From contig NZ_BAABFA010000019.1 in the NCBI RefSeq assembly GCF_039540515.1, positions 124,001 to 188,000 of the forward strand: a DNA stretch of 64,000 nt, given 5' to 3'. The stretch is from Nemorincola caseinilytica (GTDB taxonomy: Bacteria; Bacteroidota; Bacteroidia; Chitinophagales; Chitinophagaceae). How positions within the stretch are numbered: position 1 is the first letter of the stretch; each line of letters begins with the position of its first letter. The notes beneath the pieces are model-generated. The model did not search any database. It was not told the DNA's origin and saw nothing but the letters and a program-made list of their open reading frames with translations. A program made the translations under genes and the position numbers. Positions 42,510 through 49,582 of this stretch are shown piece by piece.

Positions 42510-44453
42510 TTATTGTGCGGCAGCGGTGCCGGCAGCTTTTACCATCAGTTGCCTGTATCTCTGTGTACTGGCCGAATCGCCCAGGAACCTGTACACATTG
42601 CTCATGCTCATGTATACATTGGCCGGTTGCTCGGGCCGCAGGCGTACCGCCTTTTCGTAGAAACCTATAGACTCCCTGAAAAGCCCTTTATTGCCATGTG
42701 CTGCGCCTATATTGGTAAGGGCATCCACATTCTCACCATCCCTCGCCAATACGCGCGATAGTATGTGTATCGCCTCATCCAGCCTGCCTGTGCGCAGGAA
42801 TACACCACCCAGGTTCACAGCCGCCTGTGCATTGCCGCTATCCAGCCGCACCGTATTGCTGTAAGACACAATGGCCGAATCGTATTGCCCGGCAAATTCC
42901 TCGGCATATCCCTTCAGCAGGTATACATCACTATTATTCGGCAATATCTGCAGGCTCCTGTTGAATGCCACTACCGTCTTCGTATACAGCTCGCGTTTCA
43001 CATTCATATCGGTCTCCTTATTCATCATGCGGGTATACTCTACCCCCAGCAGGTATTGGGCACGCCAGCTATTGGGCGCCGTTTCCATGCCTGTCAGGTA
43101 CAGGTCCAGGTTGCTTCTCCATGCCTCGTTGCGGGCCATGGTCTTGCCGCCATACAGTACACTTGTGGCCAGCACCGCCACGAACAATGTACGCGAGTTG
43201 GCAAAGCTCACCTCGCGGGCAGGCGCTTTTAGCAGCTTTGCCAGCAGCCATACCAGCGCTATGCAATACCCAAGCGACCCGGTAAAGATGAAACGCTCGG
43301 CCATGGTAGCGCCTATATCCACCAGCAGGTTCGATGTGATGATGACCGACATGCCATAGAACAATATGCAATATGCCAGCACATCTTTCTTCTTAAAGCC
43401 ACGCACCGCATATACGAACAGCGCAATGATAACGGCCACGGCCGCCAGTGCCTTGGGATCGGAGAACCCTATTATCGGTATCTGGCTGTACGAATAGTCG
43501 TACGACAATGGGTGCGGCACCAGCAGTATCACCAGGTATCTCAGTTGTATGTACAGGGTAGTGGCCAGCTTGTCGGCATAGTTGGTAGCGGCCATCAGGC
43601 CGTTGTTGTTCACCAGTATCACCACTTTTTCACCATCGCTCTCTATGAACATGCTACGCATGGCCAGGTACACTACCGCTACGGCTACATAGGGCACGGT
43701 CATCCTTACTATCTTAGAGAAAGGCGCATCACGGAAGAACCACACCGTCATAGGCGCTATCAGCACCAGGGCTATGGGCGTCTCTTTAGACATGAGGGCG
43801 CAGAAGAACCATACGCCCGATAGTATCATATCCTTCATCTTCCCATCATCGGCATAGCGCAGTGTGCGCTGCAGCGCCAGTGCCGAAAAAAGCAGCCCCA
43901 TTATCTCGTCGCGGCTCTTTATACTGGCTATTACCTCGGTATGCATGGGGTGCAGCGCAAAAAGCAACGTCATGAAGAACGGTATGTAGGGCGATACATT
44001 GCGGAACATGCTGCGCAAAAGGGAGAACAAAACCACCACCTCCAGCGCAAAAAGCAGCAGGTTTATAAGGTGCCCCGTGGCGGGGTTGAAACCGAACAGG
44101 TCTTTCTCCAGCGCAAAGCTGGTAAGCATCAGCGGGCGGTAGGACGCATCGTGATGCTTGAATACGCCATAATAGGCCGCATGCGTAAAGAACTCCTTTA
44201 TGGCCGACAGGCCCTTGCTCACATTAGGATTATCCTTGGTAAAGAACGGGTCGTCCAGTGTATAATCATACCCTATGGTGCGCATGTTCACAAGCAATAC
44301 CACTGCGGCCAGTATTATCATCAGCCATTTCACGGGCGCCATACCTGCAGGTGAGGGTGCAGCTATGGGTTGTACAGGTATCGCTTTGGGTGTGGGTTGC
44401 TGCACCGGTGCGGGCTGCTGTTTTGCCTTGCCCGGCTGTTTCTGTTTTGCCAT
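42510..44453 (-). CDS. TMTC-like GT-C membrane protein with C-terminal TPRs (second paralog)
   Basis: 647 residues with the same design as the gene at 3424-5730. A Lys/Gln/Pro/Ala-rich N-terminus precedes a membrane domain with DDPFF in the first loop and HPMHTEVIASIKSRDE in a later loop, then TPRs (about 470-647). The same loop motifs link it to TMTC-type protein O-glycosyltransferases. Two copies in one window suggest different acceptors. The start at MAKQKQ matches the start of the paralog. Confidence 0.75.
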   Translation of the reverse strand: MAKQKQPGKAKQQPAPVQQPTPKAIPVQPIAAPSPAGMAPVKWLMIILAAVVLLVNMRTIGYDYTLDDPFFTKDNPNVSKGLSAIKEFFTHAAYYGVFKHHDASYRPLMLTSFALEKDLFGFNPATGHLINLLLFALEVVVLFSLLRSMFRNVSPYIPFFMTLLFALHPMHTEVIASIKSRDEIMGLLFSALALQRTLRYADDGKMKDMILSGVWFFCALMSKETPIALVLIAPMTVWFFRDAPFSKIVRMTVPYVAVAVVYLAMRSMFIESDGEKVVILVNNNGLMAATNYADKLATTLYIQLRYLVILLVPHPLSYDYSYSQIPIIGFSDPKALAAVAVIIALFVYAVRGFKKKDVLAYCILFYGMSVIITSNLLVDIGATMAERFIFTGSLGYCIALVWLLAKLLKAPAREVSFANSRTLFVAVLATSVLYGGKTMARNEAWRSNLDLYLTGMETAPNSWRAQYLLGVEYTRMMNKETDMNVKRELYTKTVVAFNRSLQILPNNSDVYLLKGYAEEFAGQYDSAIVSYSNTVRLDSGNAQAAVNLGGVFLRTGRLDEAIHILSRVLARDGENVDALTNIGAAHGNKGLFRESIGFYEKAVRLRPEQPANVYMSMSNVYRFLGDSASTQRYRQLMVKAAGTAAAQ

Positions 44454-44468
44454 AATATATATGAGAAC

Positions 44469-44496
44469 CAAAAATAACAGTAAAAACCGAACGCAA
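44469..44496 (-). promoter_or_regulatory. Predicted promoter TTG-N17-TATTTTTG
   Basis: A perfect -7 TATTTTTG (44469-44476) with a TTG 17 bp upstream, close to the Bacteroidota -33/-7 arrangement. It lies 15 bp upstream of the ATG. Confidence 0.55.
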
Positions 44497-44536
44497 TACC
44501 ATCTTCGTTACCTTTATCGCCTAAAACCAACAAAGT

Positions 44537-45079
44537 ATGGCAACACATCTTTTACTGCTTTTCAATTTCCTTTTCTTTTTCAGCGCTCCCAAGGGCGATG
44601 TGCCCAAAAGTATCTACGACTTCAAGGTGGCCGCGCTCGATGGCAGCACTATAGACTTCTCTAAATACAAGGGCAAGAAGATACTGATAGTGAACACGGC
44701 ATCGGAATGCGGCAACACCCCACAATATGCCGACCTGGAAAAGATGTATGCGAAATACAAGAACAAGCTGGTGATAGTGGGTTTCCCCGCCAATGACTTT
44801 GGCGCGCAGGAGCCCGGCAGCAATACAGAAATAGCTGCATTCTGCAAGAAGAACTACAGCGTTACCTTCCCTATGGCAGCCAAAATAACTGTAAAGGGCG
44901 ACGACAAGGCCCCCATATACCAGTGGCTCACCGAAAAGAAGCACAATGGCTTCAAGGACAGCGATGTGAAGTGGAACTTCCAGAAATATCTCATCAACGA
45001 AAAGGGCGAGCTGATGGCCATATTCGAGCACCGCACCAAGCCCATGAGCGACGAGGTGATAGCTGCCATAGAAAAATAA
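44537..45079 (+). CDS. Glutathione peroxidase family thiol peroxidase, exported
   Basis: 180 residues with a hydrophobic N-terminal signal (1-17) and a glutathione-peroxidase fold. The peroxidatic residue is Cys58 (NTASECGNTPQY) and not selenocysteine. It is followed by GFPANDFGAQEPGS and the WNFQKYL block with the conserved Trp. Bacterial Cys-type members reduce hydrogen peroxide or lipid peroxides, usually with thioredoxin rather than glutathione. The signal suggests the periplasm. A good terminator follows. Confidence 0.92.
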   Translation: MATHLLLLFNFLFFFSAPKGDVPKSIYDFKVAALDGSTIDFSKYKGKKILIVNTASECGNTPQYADLEKMYAKYKNKLVIVGFPANDFGAQEPGSNTEIAAFCKKNYSVTFPMAAKITVKGDDKAPIYQWLTEKKHNGFKDSDVKWNFQKYLINEKGELMAIFEHRTKPMSDEVIAAIEK

Positions 45080-45103
45080 CACACTATCATGACTTCCTTT
45101 TGC

Positions 45104-45129
45104 AAAGCTACCACCAGGTAGCTTTTTTT
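45104..45129 (+). terminator. Intrinsic terminator of the glutathione peroxidase gene
   Basis: A 9-bp perfect stem (AAAGCTACC / GGTAGCTTT) with a 4-nt loop followed by TTTTC, 24 bp past the stop. Confidence 0.9.
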
Positions 45130-45232
45130 CTGCTCATTGATCATGCGACGATAACACCATTCTCCCTTTCGTGGCTACTGTTTATATCGTTTAGACATAG
45201 AATGGCGGCATGGCGAATTATAGGACGTAACA

Positions 45233-45272
45233 CCGCCCTCCCCGTTTGGGGAGGGTTGGGGAGGGGGCTTAT
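45233..45272 (+). repeat. G/C-rich palindromic repeat, copy 4
   Basis: CCCTCCCC-gtt-TGGGGAGGG followed by TTGGGGAGGGGGCTTATTA. It is the cleanest copy of the family and includes the second G-tract that could also pair with the left arm. Confidence 0.8.
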
Positions 45273-45324
45273 TACAGGTTTTACAAATGCCGGATATTAA
45301 AGTCTAAATGGTATTACTTGTGTG

Positions 45325-45412
45325 GGTAGCTCCTGACGGAGCAACGACCTGATAAAGGATATCCTTACAAACCTTTTGCTCCTACAGAGCATTTCTTACG
45401 GATACCTAATAA
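45325..45412. repeat. Candidate second repeat element with GCTCC/GGAGC dyads
   Basis: GCTCCTGACGGAGC (45329-45342) and GCTCCTACAGAGC (45378-45390) are related short dyads 49 bp apart, set in otherwise noncoding sequence. I recall similar GCTCCTACGGAGC-containing intergenic elements in Bacteroidota, but this cannot be verified here. Confidence 0.35.
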
Positions 45413-45457
45413 TTGCAAAAAGACGTGGGTACACGCGCTTTACTGCCATGTACAAAC

Positions 45458-45489
45458 AGAAAGAGCCGCCTAAATGGGCAGCTCTTTCT
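45458..45489 (-). terminator. Terminator of the PQQ-like lipoprotein gene
   Basis: A 9-bp perfect stem (AGAAAGAGC / GCTCTTTCT), extended by GCC/GGC, 22 bp past the stop. Confidence 0.8.
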
Positions 45490-45510
45490 ATCAATATCAC
45501 AGATGTTGTT

Positions 45511-46701
45511 CTAGTTGGTATACCCGCTTATCTGGCTGTTGTAGCCTGTTAGCTTACTGAAATCGTCCAGCACCGGCGAGCAGTCTATCTGGCCATTCAC
45601 GTTGTATTTCCATTTCAGTGTTCCCCTCAGCGTATCCAGCGCATACAGGTTCTTATCGTAGCTGCCTATGTATACAGAGCTACCATACAGTACCGGGCTC
45701 GATGTGATGATACCATTCGTAGCGAACGTCCACTTTACAGAGCCATTGATGATCCTCAGCGCATACAGCTTATAGTCCTTGCAGCCTACATATACCATTT
45801 GGTTGCTGGCATACGGCGATGATGTCACCTCGCTGTACAGGCTATCTACCCAGCGCTCCTCGGGCGTGAACATACCATTCACCGGGTCGATGGTGGTATC
45901 CAGGCAGTATACCCTGAAGTCGTTGGCGCCGAATATACATGTACCACCGTAGGCCGCAGGCGAGCTGCGAATGGCGCCCAGTGCTTTATAGCTCCAGCGT
46001 ACTACGGCCGTGTCTAGGTATATACAGTACATATTGCTGTCGCTGATGCTACCTACGAACATATAGGGCTCTGCCACGGCGGGAGACGATACGAATCTTG
46101 CTCCCGGCACATCTAGGTTCCAGGTAGGGCTGGCCGGAATAGATGTATTGGCCGATGAATTGCCGGCTGTCTTCTCAAATCGGTATACCGAACCTACAGT
46201 AGTAGCTACATAAATATTGTTTCCATGTATTGTCGGCGACGATTCTATAGGCCCATTGGTAGCATAGCTCCATTTTTCTATGCCCGTGCCCGTATCTATC
46301 GCATACAGTCTGCCGTTAGAAGAGCCTATGTACAGCAGGTTGCCATCGGCTATAGGGGTAGATACCGTACCTACACCACCGCCAAATGAGAAACGCTTGG
46401 TCACCTCGCCGGTCTTGGCATTTATCTTTATCACAGAGTCACGAAAGGATGATACCAGGTATACACTACCCTTGTACAGTATAGGCGATGCCTTTACGGG
46501 GAAAGACAGGCCCAGCTCCCAGTTCTTCTCCCCTGTAGTGGGGTTTATGCCATAAAGTACCTGGTTGTTGCTGCCTACTACGATAGAGGGCGAATAGGAT
46601 ACAGGCAGAACCTCGTCGGGGCTATACTCCTTCTTGCAGGAAGTGAGCAACAGCGCCGATGCTGCAAAAGATAACAAAGCGTGACTCCAACGTAATGGCA
46701 T
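45511..46701 (-). CDS. PQQ-like beta-propeller lipoprotein
   Basis: 396 residues with a lipoprotein signal ending LLLTSC (Cys22). About seven PQQ-like/BamB-type repeats follow. Each contains a blade such as LYALDTLRGTLKWKYNV, LYIGSSNGRLYAIDTGTG or VYVGCKDYKLYAL, together making a beta-propeller. No cofactor-binding residues are obvious, so an enzymatic role is not supported; it may be a scaffold in the periplasm or outer membrane. The start at MPLRWSH gives a standard lipoprotein signal. Confidence 0.88.
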   Translation of the reverse strand: MPLRWSHALLSFAASALLLTSCKKEYSPDEVLPVSYSPSIVVGSNNQVLYGINPTTGEKNWELGLSFPVKASPILYKGSVYLVSSFRDSVIKINAKTGEVTKRFSFGGGVGTVSTPIADGNLLYIGSSNGRLYAIDTGTGIEKWSYATNGPIESSPTIHGNNIYVATTVGSVYRFEKTAGNSSANTSIPASPTWNLDVPGARFVSSPAVAEPYMFVGSISDSNMYCIYLDTAVVRWSYKALGAIRSSPAAYGGTCIFGANDFRVYCLDTTIDPVNGMFTPEERWVDSLYSEVTSSPYASNQMVYVGCKDYKLYALRIINGSVKWTFATNGIITSSPVLYGSSVYIGSYDKNLYALDTLRGTLKWKYNVNGQIDCSPVLDDFSKLTGYNSQISGYTN

Positions 46702-46760
46702 ATTTCTGTTTTTTATCTGAAGTTGCAAGATAACTATTTTCCTAAATTTTTCAGAACCAT

Positions 46761-46795
46761 GCTACCGTGCCGCCCATAGGGGGCGGCACGGTAGC
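46761..46795 (-). terminator. Strong G/C-rich hairpin past the anti-sigma gene
   Basis: A 14-bp perfect stem (GCTACCGTGCCGCC and its complement) with a 7-nt loop. No U-tract follows directly, only a T-rich region some 12 bp on. It lies between two genes read on the same strand and is probably the terminator of the sigma/anti-sigma operon. Confidence 0.65.
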
Positions 46796-46847
46796 TGTTC
46801 TGTATTCCATAAGGCGCTATAAGCGTACTGTGTAAGGCTATACGCGT

Positions 46848-47981
46848 CTATTTGGCATTTTCTTTTTTCGGTCTGTTGAATATCCCCCAAAAACCTTTCT
46901 TCTTTCCCGAAGAGCTGTTGGATGTGGCCTCCTGCGTGCCTGCATCCTGTGCAGCGCTGTCTGTCGCCCGCGCAGGTTCGCTGCCACCCGTACTGGGTTT
47001 GCTCTGGGTCACCATTCCGGCCGCAGGTTTCGGTTTTGCAGCAGCTACCATGCTACCCGGGGCGGCAGGTCTCTGTGCTGTAGGCGTTGCTACCGGCGCA
47101 GGGCGTGTACCCACAGGCGTAGTTGCAGCATCCTCGGCCACAGGTGGCTGCACAGGCGCTACATTGCTGTTGTCTGCGGTAGCATCCTTGGCCGTAGGCT
47201 GTGTCTGCTCTGTAGGGGCCAGGTGTACAGGTGGCTTGGTGGTACCATGCGCACCGGCAACAGGTTTGTGCTGGGCAGGGCCGCCGGGTGTGGCCGGGCG
47301 CGGGTTGCTCCTGGCTACCACTGCCTTCTCTGGCTGCTTTGTGTTCTTTACGGTCTCGGCAGGCGTATGTGCAGCTACTGCAGGGGCGCCTACAGGTACC
47401 ATTTCGGCGGCCACCAGCCTGTGTTTGCGTATCTTATTCACTTTATAGTCTGCGTTACCGGCATCATCGGCTCCGGCAGGCACATGTTTCTGTGCGCTTG
47501 CTACGGCACGCTCGTCAAAGTCGTCATAGCTATGCAGCTTGGTCCCTACCGCAGGCGCATTGCCATAGGGCGATACCTGGGTAGCGCTATTGTCTTCCTG
47601 CGCAGCGCCGCCATTGCCTGTAGCTTTCGGGCGGAATGTCACAGCTTTTTTCTGACCGTTCTCTGTAGCAGCCATATCTGTGGCGGCTGCTTCCTGTGCT
47701 GGTGTCACCTTGTTATCGGTCACTGCAGCAGTAGCTACCGGGGTTGCGGGAGCGGTGTTCTCGCTCTTGCCACCCATGTTCAGCGCTATGCTGCCCACCA
47801 CCAGGGCCACAGAGGCTATACCTGCGTACCAGTACCATCCCGTACCTGTCGGTTTGGCGCCGGCACCGGTGGTATCCAGCCGTTTTTCCAGCGACTCCCA
47901 CACCCTGCGGGGTGGTACCTCGGCATGGTCGGCAAGCCCCTCCCTGAAAAGGTCATCAAAATTTTTCATGTTGTTTTCCAT
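46848..47981 (-). CDS. Anti-sigma-like single-pass membrane protein
   Basis: 377 residues. The N-terminal 40 residues (NFDDLFREGLADHAEVPPRRVWESLEKRL) resemble the cytosolic anchor of Bacteroidota anti-sigma proteins. One membrane segment follows at about 47-65. The rest is a long, low-complexity Pro/Ala/Thr/Val-rich periplasmic tail ending in a basic GKKKGFWGIFNRPKK. It directly follows an ECF sigma gene with a 6-bp gap and is therefore its probable regulator. No domain can be recognised in the tail. A second Met four codons in could also be the start. Confidence 0.7.
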   Translation of the reverse strand: MENNMKNFDDLFREGLADHAEVPPRRVWESLEKRLDTTGAGAKPTGTGWYWYAGIASVALVVGSIALNMGGKSENTAPATPVATAAVTDNKVTPAQEAAATDMAATENGQKKAVTFRPKATGNGGAAQEDNSATQVSPYGNAPAVGTKLHSYDDFDERAVASAQKHVPAGADDAGNADYKVNKIRKHRLVAAEMVPVGAPAVAAHTPAETVKNTKQPEKAVVARSNPRPATPGGPAQHKPVAGAHGTTKPPVHLAPTEQTQPTAKDATADNSNVAPVQPPVAEDAATTPVGTRPAPVATPTAQRPAAPGSMVAAAKPKPAAGMVTQSKPSTGGSEPARATDSAAQDAGTQEATSNSSSGKKKGFWGIFNRPKKENAK

Positions 47982-47987
47982 CCTTTT

Positions 47988-48527
47988 CTACTTATTGATG
48001 AAACTTATTTTTTCTTTCAGCCTGCGGCGCGCATCGTTCAGGTACCACCGGCTGTTGTTCTCATTTATATTCAATAGTTCCGCTATCTCTTTATGTGCGT
48101 AGTTCTCCATCACAAAGAGGTTGAAGACCGTACGCTGTGCCTGCGGCAGCGACTGCACCAGGGCCAGCAGCTCTTTATGCGTCATCTTACCTACCGGCTC
48201 GCTACCTACCGATGCATCATCAGGGTGCAACTCTTTGTGGCTCTCCTTACTGATGCTTTTGCGCATATGATCGGTAGCGGTATTGATCACTATACGCCTT
48301 ATCCACCCCTCGAAAGACCCCTGGAACGAGTACTGCCCCAGCTTCGTCAGCACTTTGTAGAACGAATCGTTCAGTATCTCCTCGGCCAGTGTCTCGTTAT
48401 CGCTCACATACCTCTTTATCACGCCAAAGGCCTTGGGGGCGTACATATCATACAGTTTCTTCTGTGCGCTTCTGGACCCAGCTACACACTCTTTTACCAA
48501 TATGTACAGATCTCCCTCACCAGGCAT
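47988..48527 (-). CDS. ECF RNA polymerase sigma factor
   Basis: 179 residues in sigma-70 ECF form. Region 2 (about 20-85) includes KLYDMYAPKAFGVIKRYV and SFEGWIRRIVINTATDHMRK. Region 4 (about 125-178) includes LPQAQRTVFNLFVMENYAHKEIAELL and helix-turn-helix residues up to RRRLKEKI. It recruits RNA polymerase to an extracytoplasmic regulon under control of the anti-sigma gene behind it. The ATG giving MPGEGDLYIL is chosen; a TTG 17 codons upstream is the only longer alternative. Confidence 0.9.
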   Translation of the reverse strand: MPGEGDLYILVKECVAGSRSAQKKLYDMYAPKAFGVIKRYVSDNETLAEEILNDSFYKVLTKLGQYSFQGSFEGWIRRIVINTATDHMRKSISKESHKELHPDDASVGSEPVGKMTHKELLALVQSLPQAQRTVFNLFVMENYAHKEIAELLNINENNSRWYLNDARRRLKEKISFINK

Positions 48528-48916
48528 AGCAGTGGCTGCTGTCTGCAAATTGCTTTGTATGTATGTAGTACCCTGCAATTGCGTTTCAGATATAATAATT
48601 CGTTCTAAATATCTCTCTTTATCTCTGCTACTAACAATGAGACGAGTGGCGCAGCGCTAACGTTAGTAAATGGTGGAAAATACATTTACCATCATCCATA
48701 TATTAATAAAATACAATGATCGCTATGCTCGTCCTCGCAGAGACACTATTAAAGATACTGCATTATACGATCCATTGCTTCCTGTACACCCCTGCGTTAA
48801 CAATTCCCGCTCATGTTCTTTTACCTGCATATGACCCTCTGCCGGGCAGGCGTCTTTCAAAACCATTATCTTTGTCTATACCCGTCTGCCACTGTACCGA
48901 TCACATTTTTACTGCA
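48528..48916. other. 389-bp divergent control region between the ECF sigma and DtxR-family genes
   Basis: It contains a CTAACGTTAG palindrome (48657-48666), an adjoining dyad GTAAATG-N10-CATTTAC (48666-48672 and 48683-48689), and a perfect -7 element for the right-hand gene. The frame of the DtxR-type gene is open leftward to about 48716, but that part lacks family similarity. Confidence 0.5.
48867..48874 (+). promoter_or_regulatory. Predicted -7 promoter element TATCTTTG
   Basis: A perfect TAnnTTTG element 42 bp upstream of the ATG of the DtxR/MntR gene. It lies inside the longer open frame and so supports the shorter start. Confidence 0.55.
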
Positions 48917-49576
48917 ATGCATACATTTTCAGAAGAAAATTATTTAAAAGCCATATATAACCTGTACAAACAGGGAACAGGCAAAATAACACCCACCGCC
49001 ATATCAGAGGCGCTTGGCAACAACCCTGCCTCGGTGGTGGATATGATAAAGAAGCTTACCGAGAAACAACTGCTGGAATACGAGAAAAGCAAGGGCGTGA
49101 AGCTGACCCCGGCGGGCATGAATGTGGCCATATCGGTGGTACGCAAGCACAGGCTGTGGGAGGCCTTTCTGCTAGATAAGCTGGGATATGGCTGGGACGA
49201 GGTACACGATATAGCCGAGCAACTGGAACATGTGCATCACCCCCAGCTGGCCGACCGGCTCGATAAGTTCCTTGGTTTCCCCCAGTACGACCCCCATGGC
49301 GACCCCATACCCAAGGCCAATGGCGATAGCGCCGTCACTTACAAGACACTGCTGGCCGAGATAGCCGAGGGAAAGACCTGCAAAGTGGTGGCGGTAAAAG
49401 ACACCAGCGCGGCCTTTCTGCAATACCTGAAAAAGCTGGATATAGGTATAGGCACCCGCATCACCCTTACCGAGAAGATATCTTTCGATAGCTCTATGAT
49501 CATAACCGTGGGCAACAATAAACAGGCTACCACAGTATCGAAGGTATTTGCAGAGAACCTATTGGTGCAGGAATAA
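48917..49576 (+). CDS. DtxR/MntR-family metal-dependent transcriptional regulator
   Basis: 219 residues. The N-terminal winged helix (about 1-65) begins MHTFSEENYLKAIYNLY. The metal-binding dimerisation region has RKHRLWEAFLLDKLGYGWDEV and HDIAEQLEHV with the usual His/Glu ligands. A C-terminal FeoA-like SH3 domain (about 150-217) follows. The protein is a repressor activated by Mn2+ or Fe2+. No transporter gene is adjacent, so the regulon lies elsewhere. It ends 6 bp from the convergent MORN-repeat gene. Confidence 0.93.
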   Translation: MHTFSEENYLKAIYNLYKQGTGKITPTAISEALGNNPASVVDMIKKLTEKQLLEYEKSKGVKLTPAGMNVAISVVRKHRLWEAFLLDKLGYGWDEVHDIAEQLEHVHHPQLADRLDKFLGFPQYDPHGDPIPKANGDSAVTYKTLLAEIAEGKTCKVVAVKDTSAAFLQYLKKLDIGIGTRITLTEKISFDSSMIITVGNNKQATTVSKVFAENLLVQE

Positions 49577-49582
49577 CGAACG

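Larger units (their letters stand above)
45080..45510. other. 430-bp gap between convergent genes holding terminators and two repeat types
   Basis: From left to right: the glutathione peroxidase terminator, a copy of the G/C-rich palindromic repeat (45233-45272), a second element rich in GCTCC/GGAGC dyads (45325-45412), and the terminator of the PQQ-like gene. No open frame worth calling was seen between 45273 and 45457. Confidence 0.7.

Noticed and set aside
44537..45079. Possible selenoprotein glutathione peroxidase
   Set aside because: The peroxidatic position is a Cys codon, with no in-frame TGA.
48716..48916. N-terminal extension of the DtxR/MntR gene by 67 codons
   Set aside because: The extension has no family similarity and contains the perfect -7 element. 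The downstream ATG starts at the conserved winged helix.
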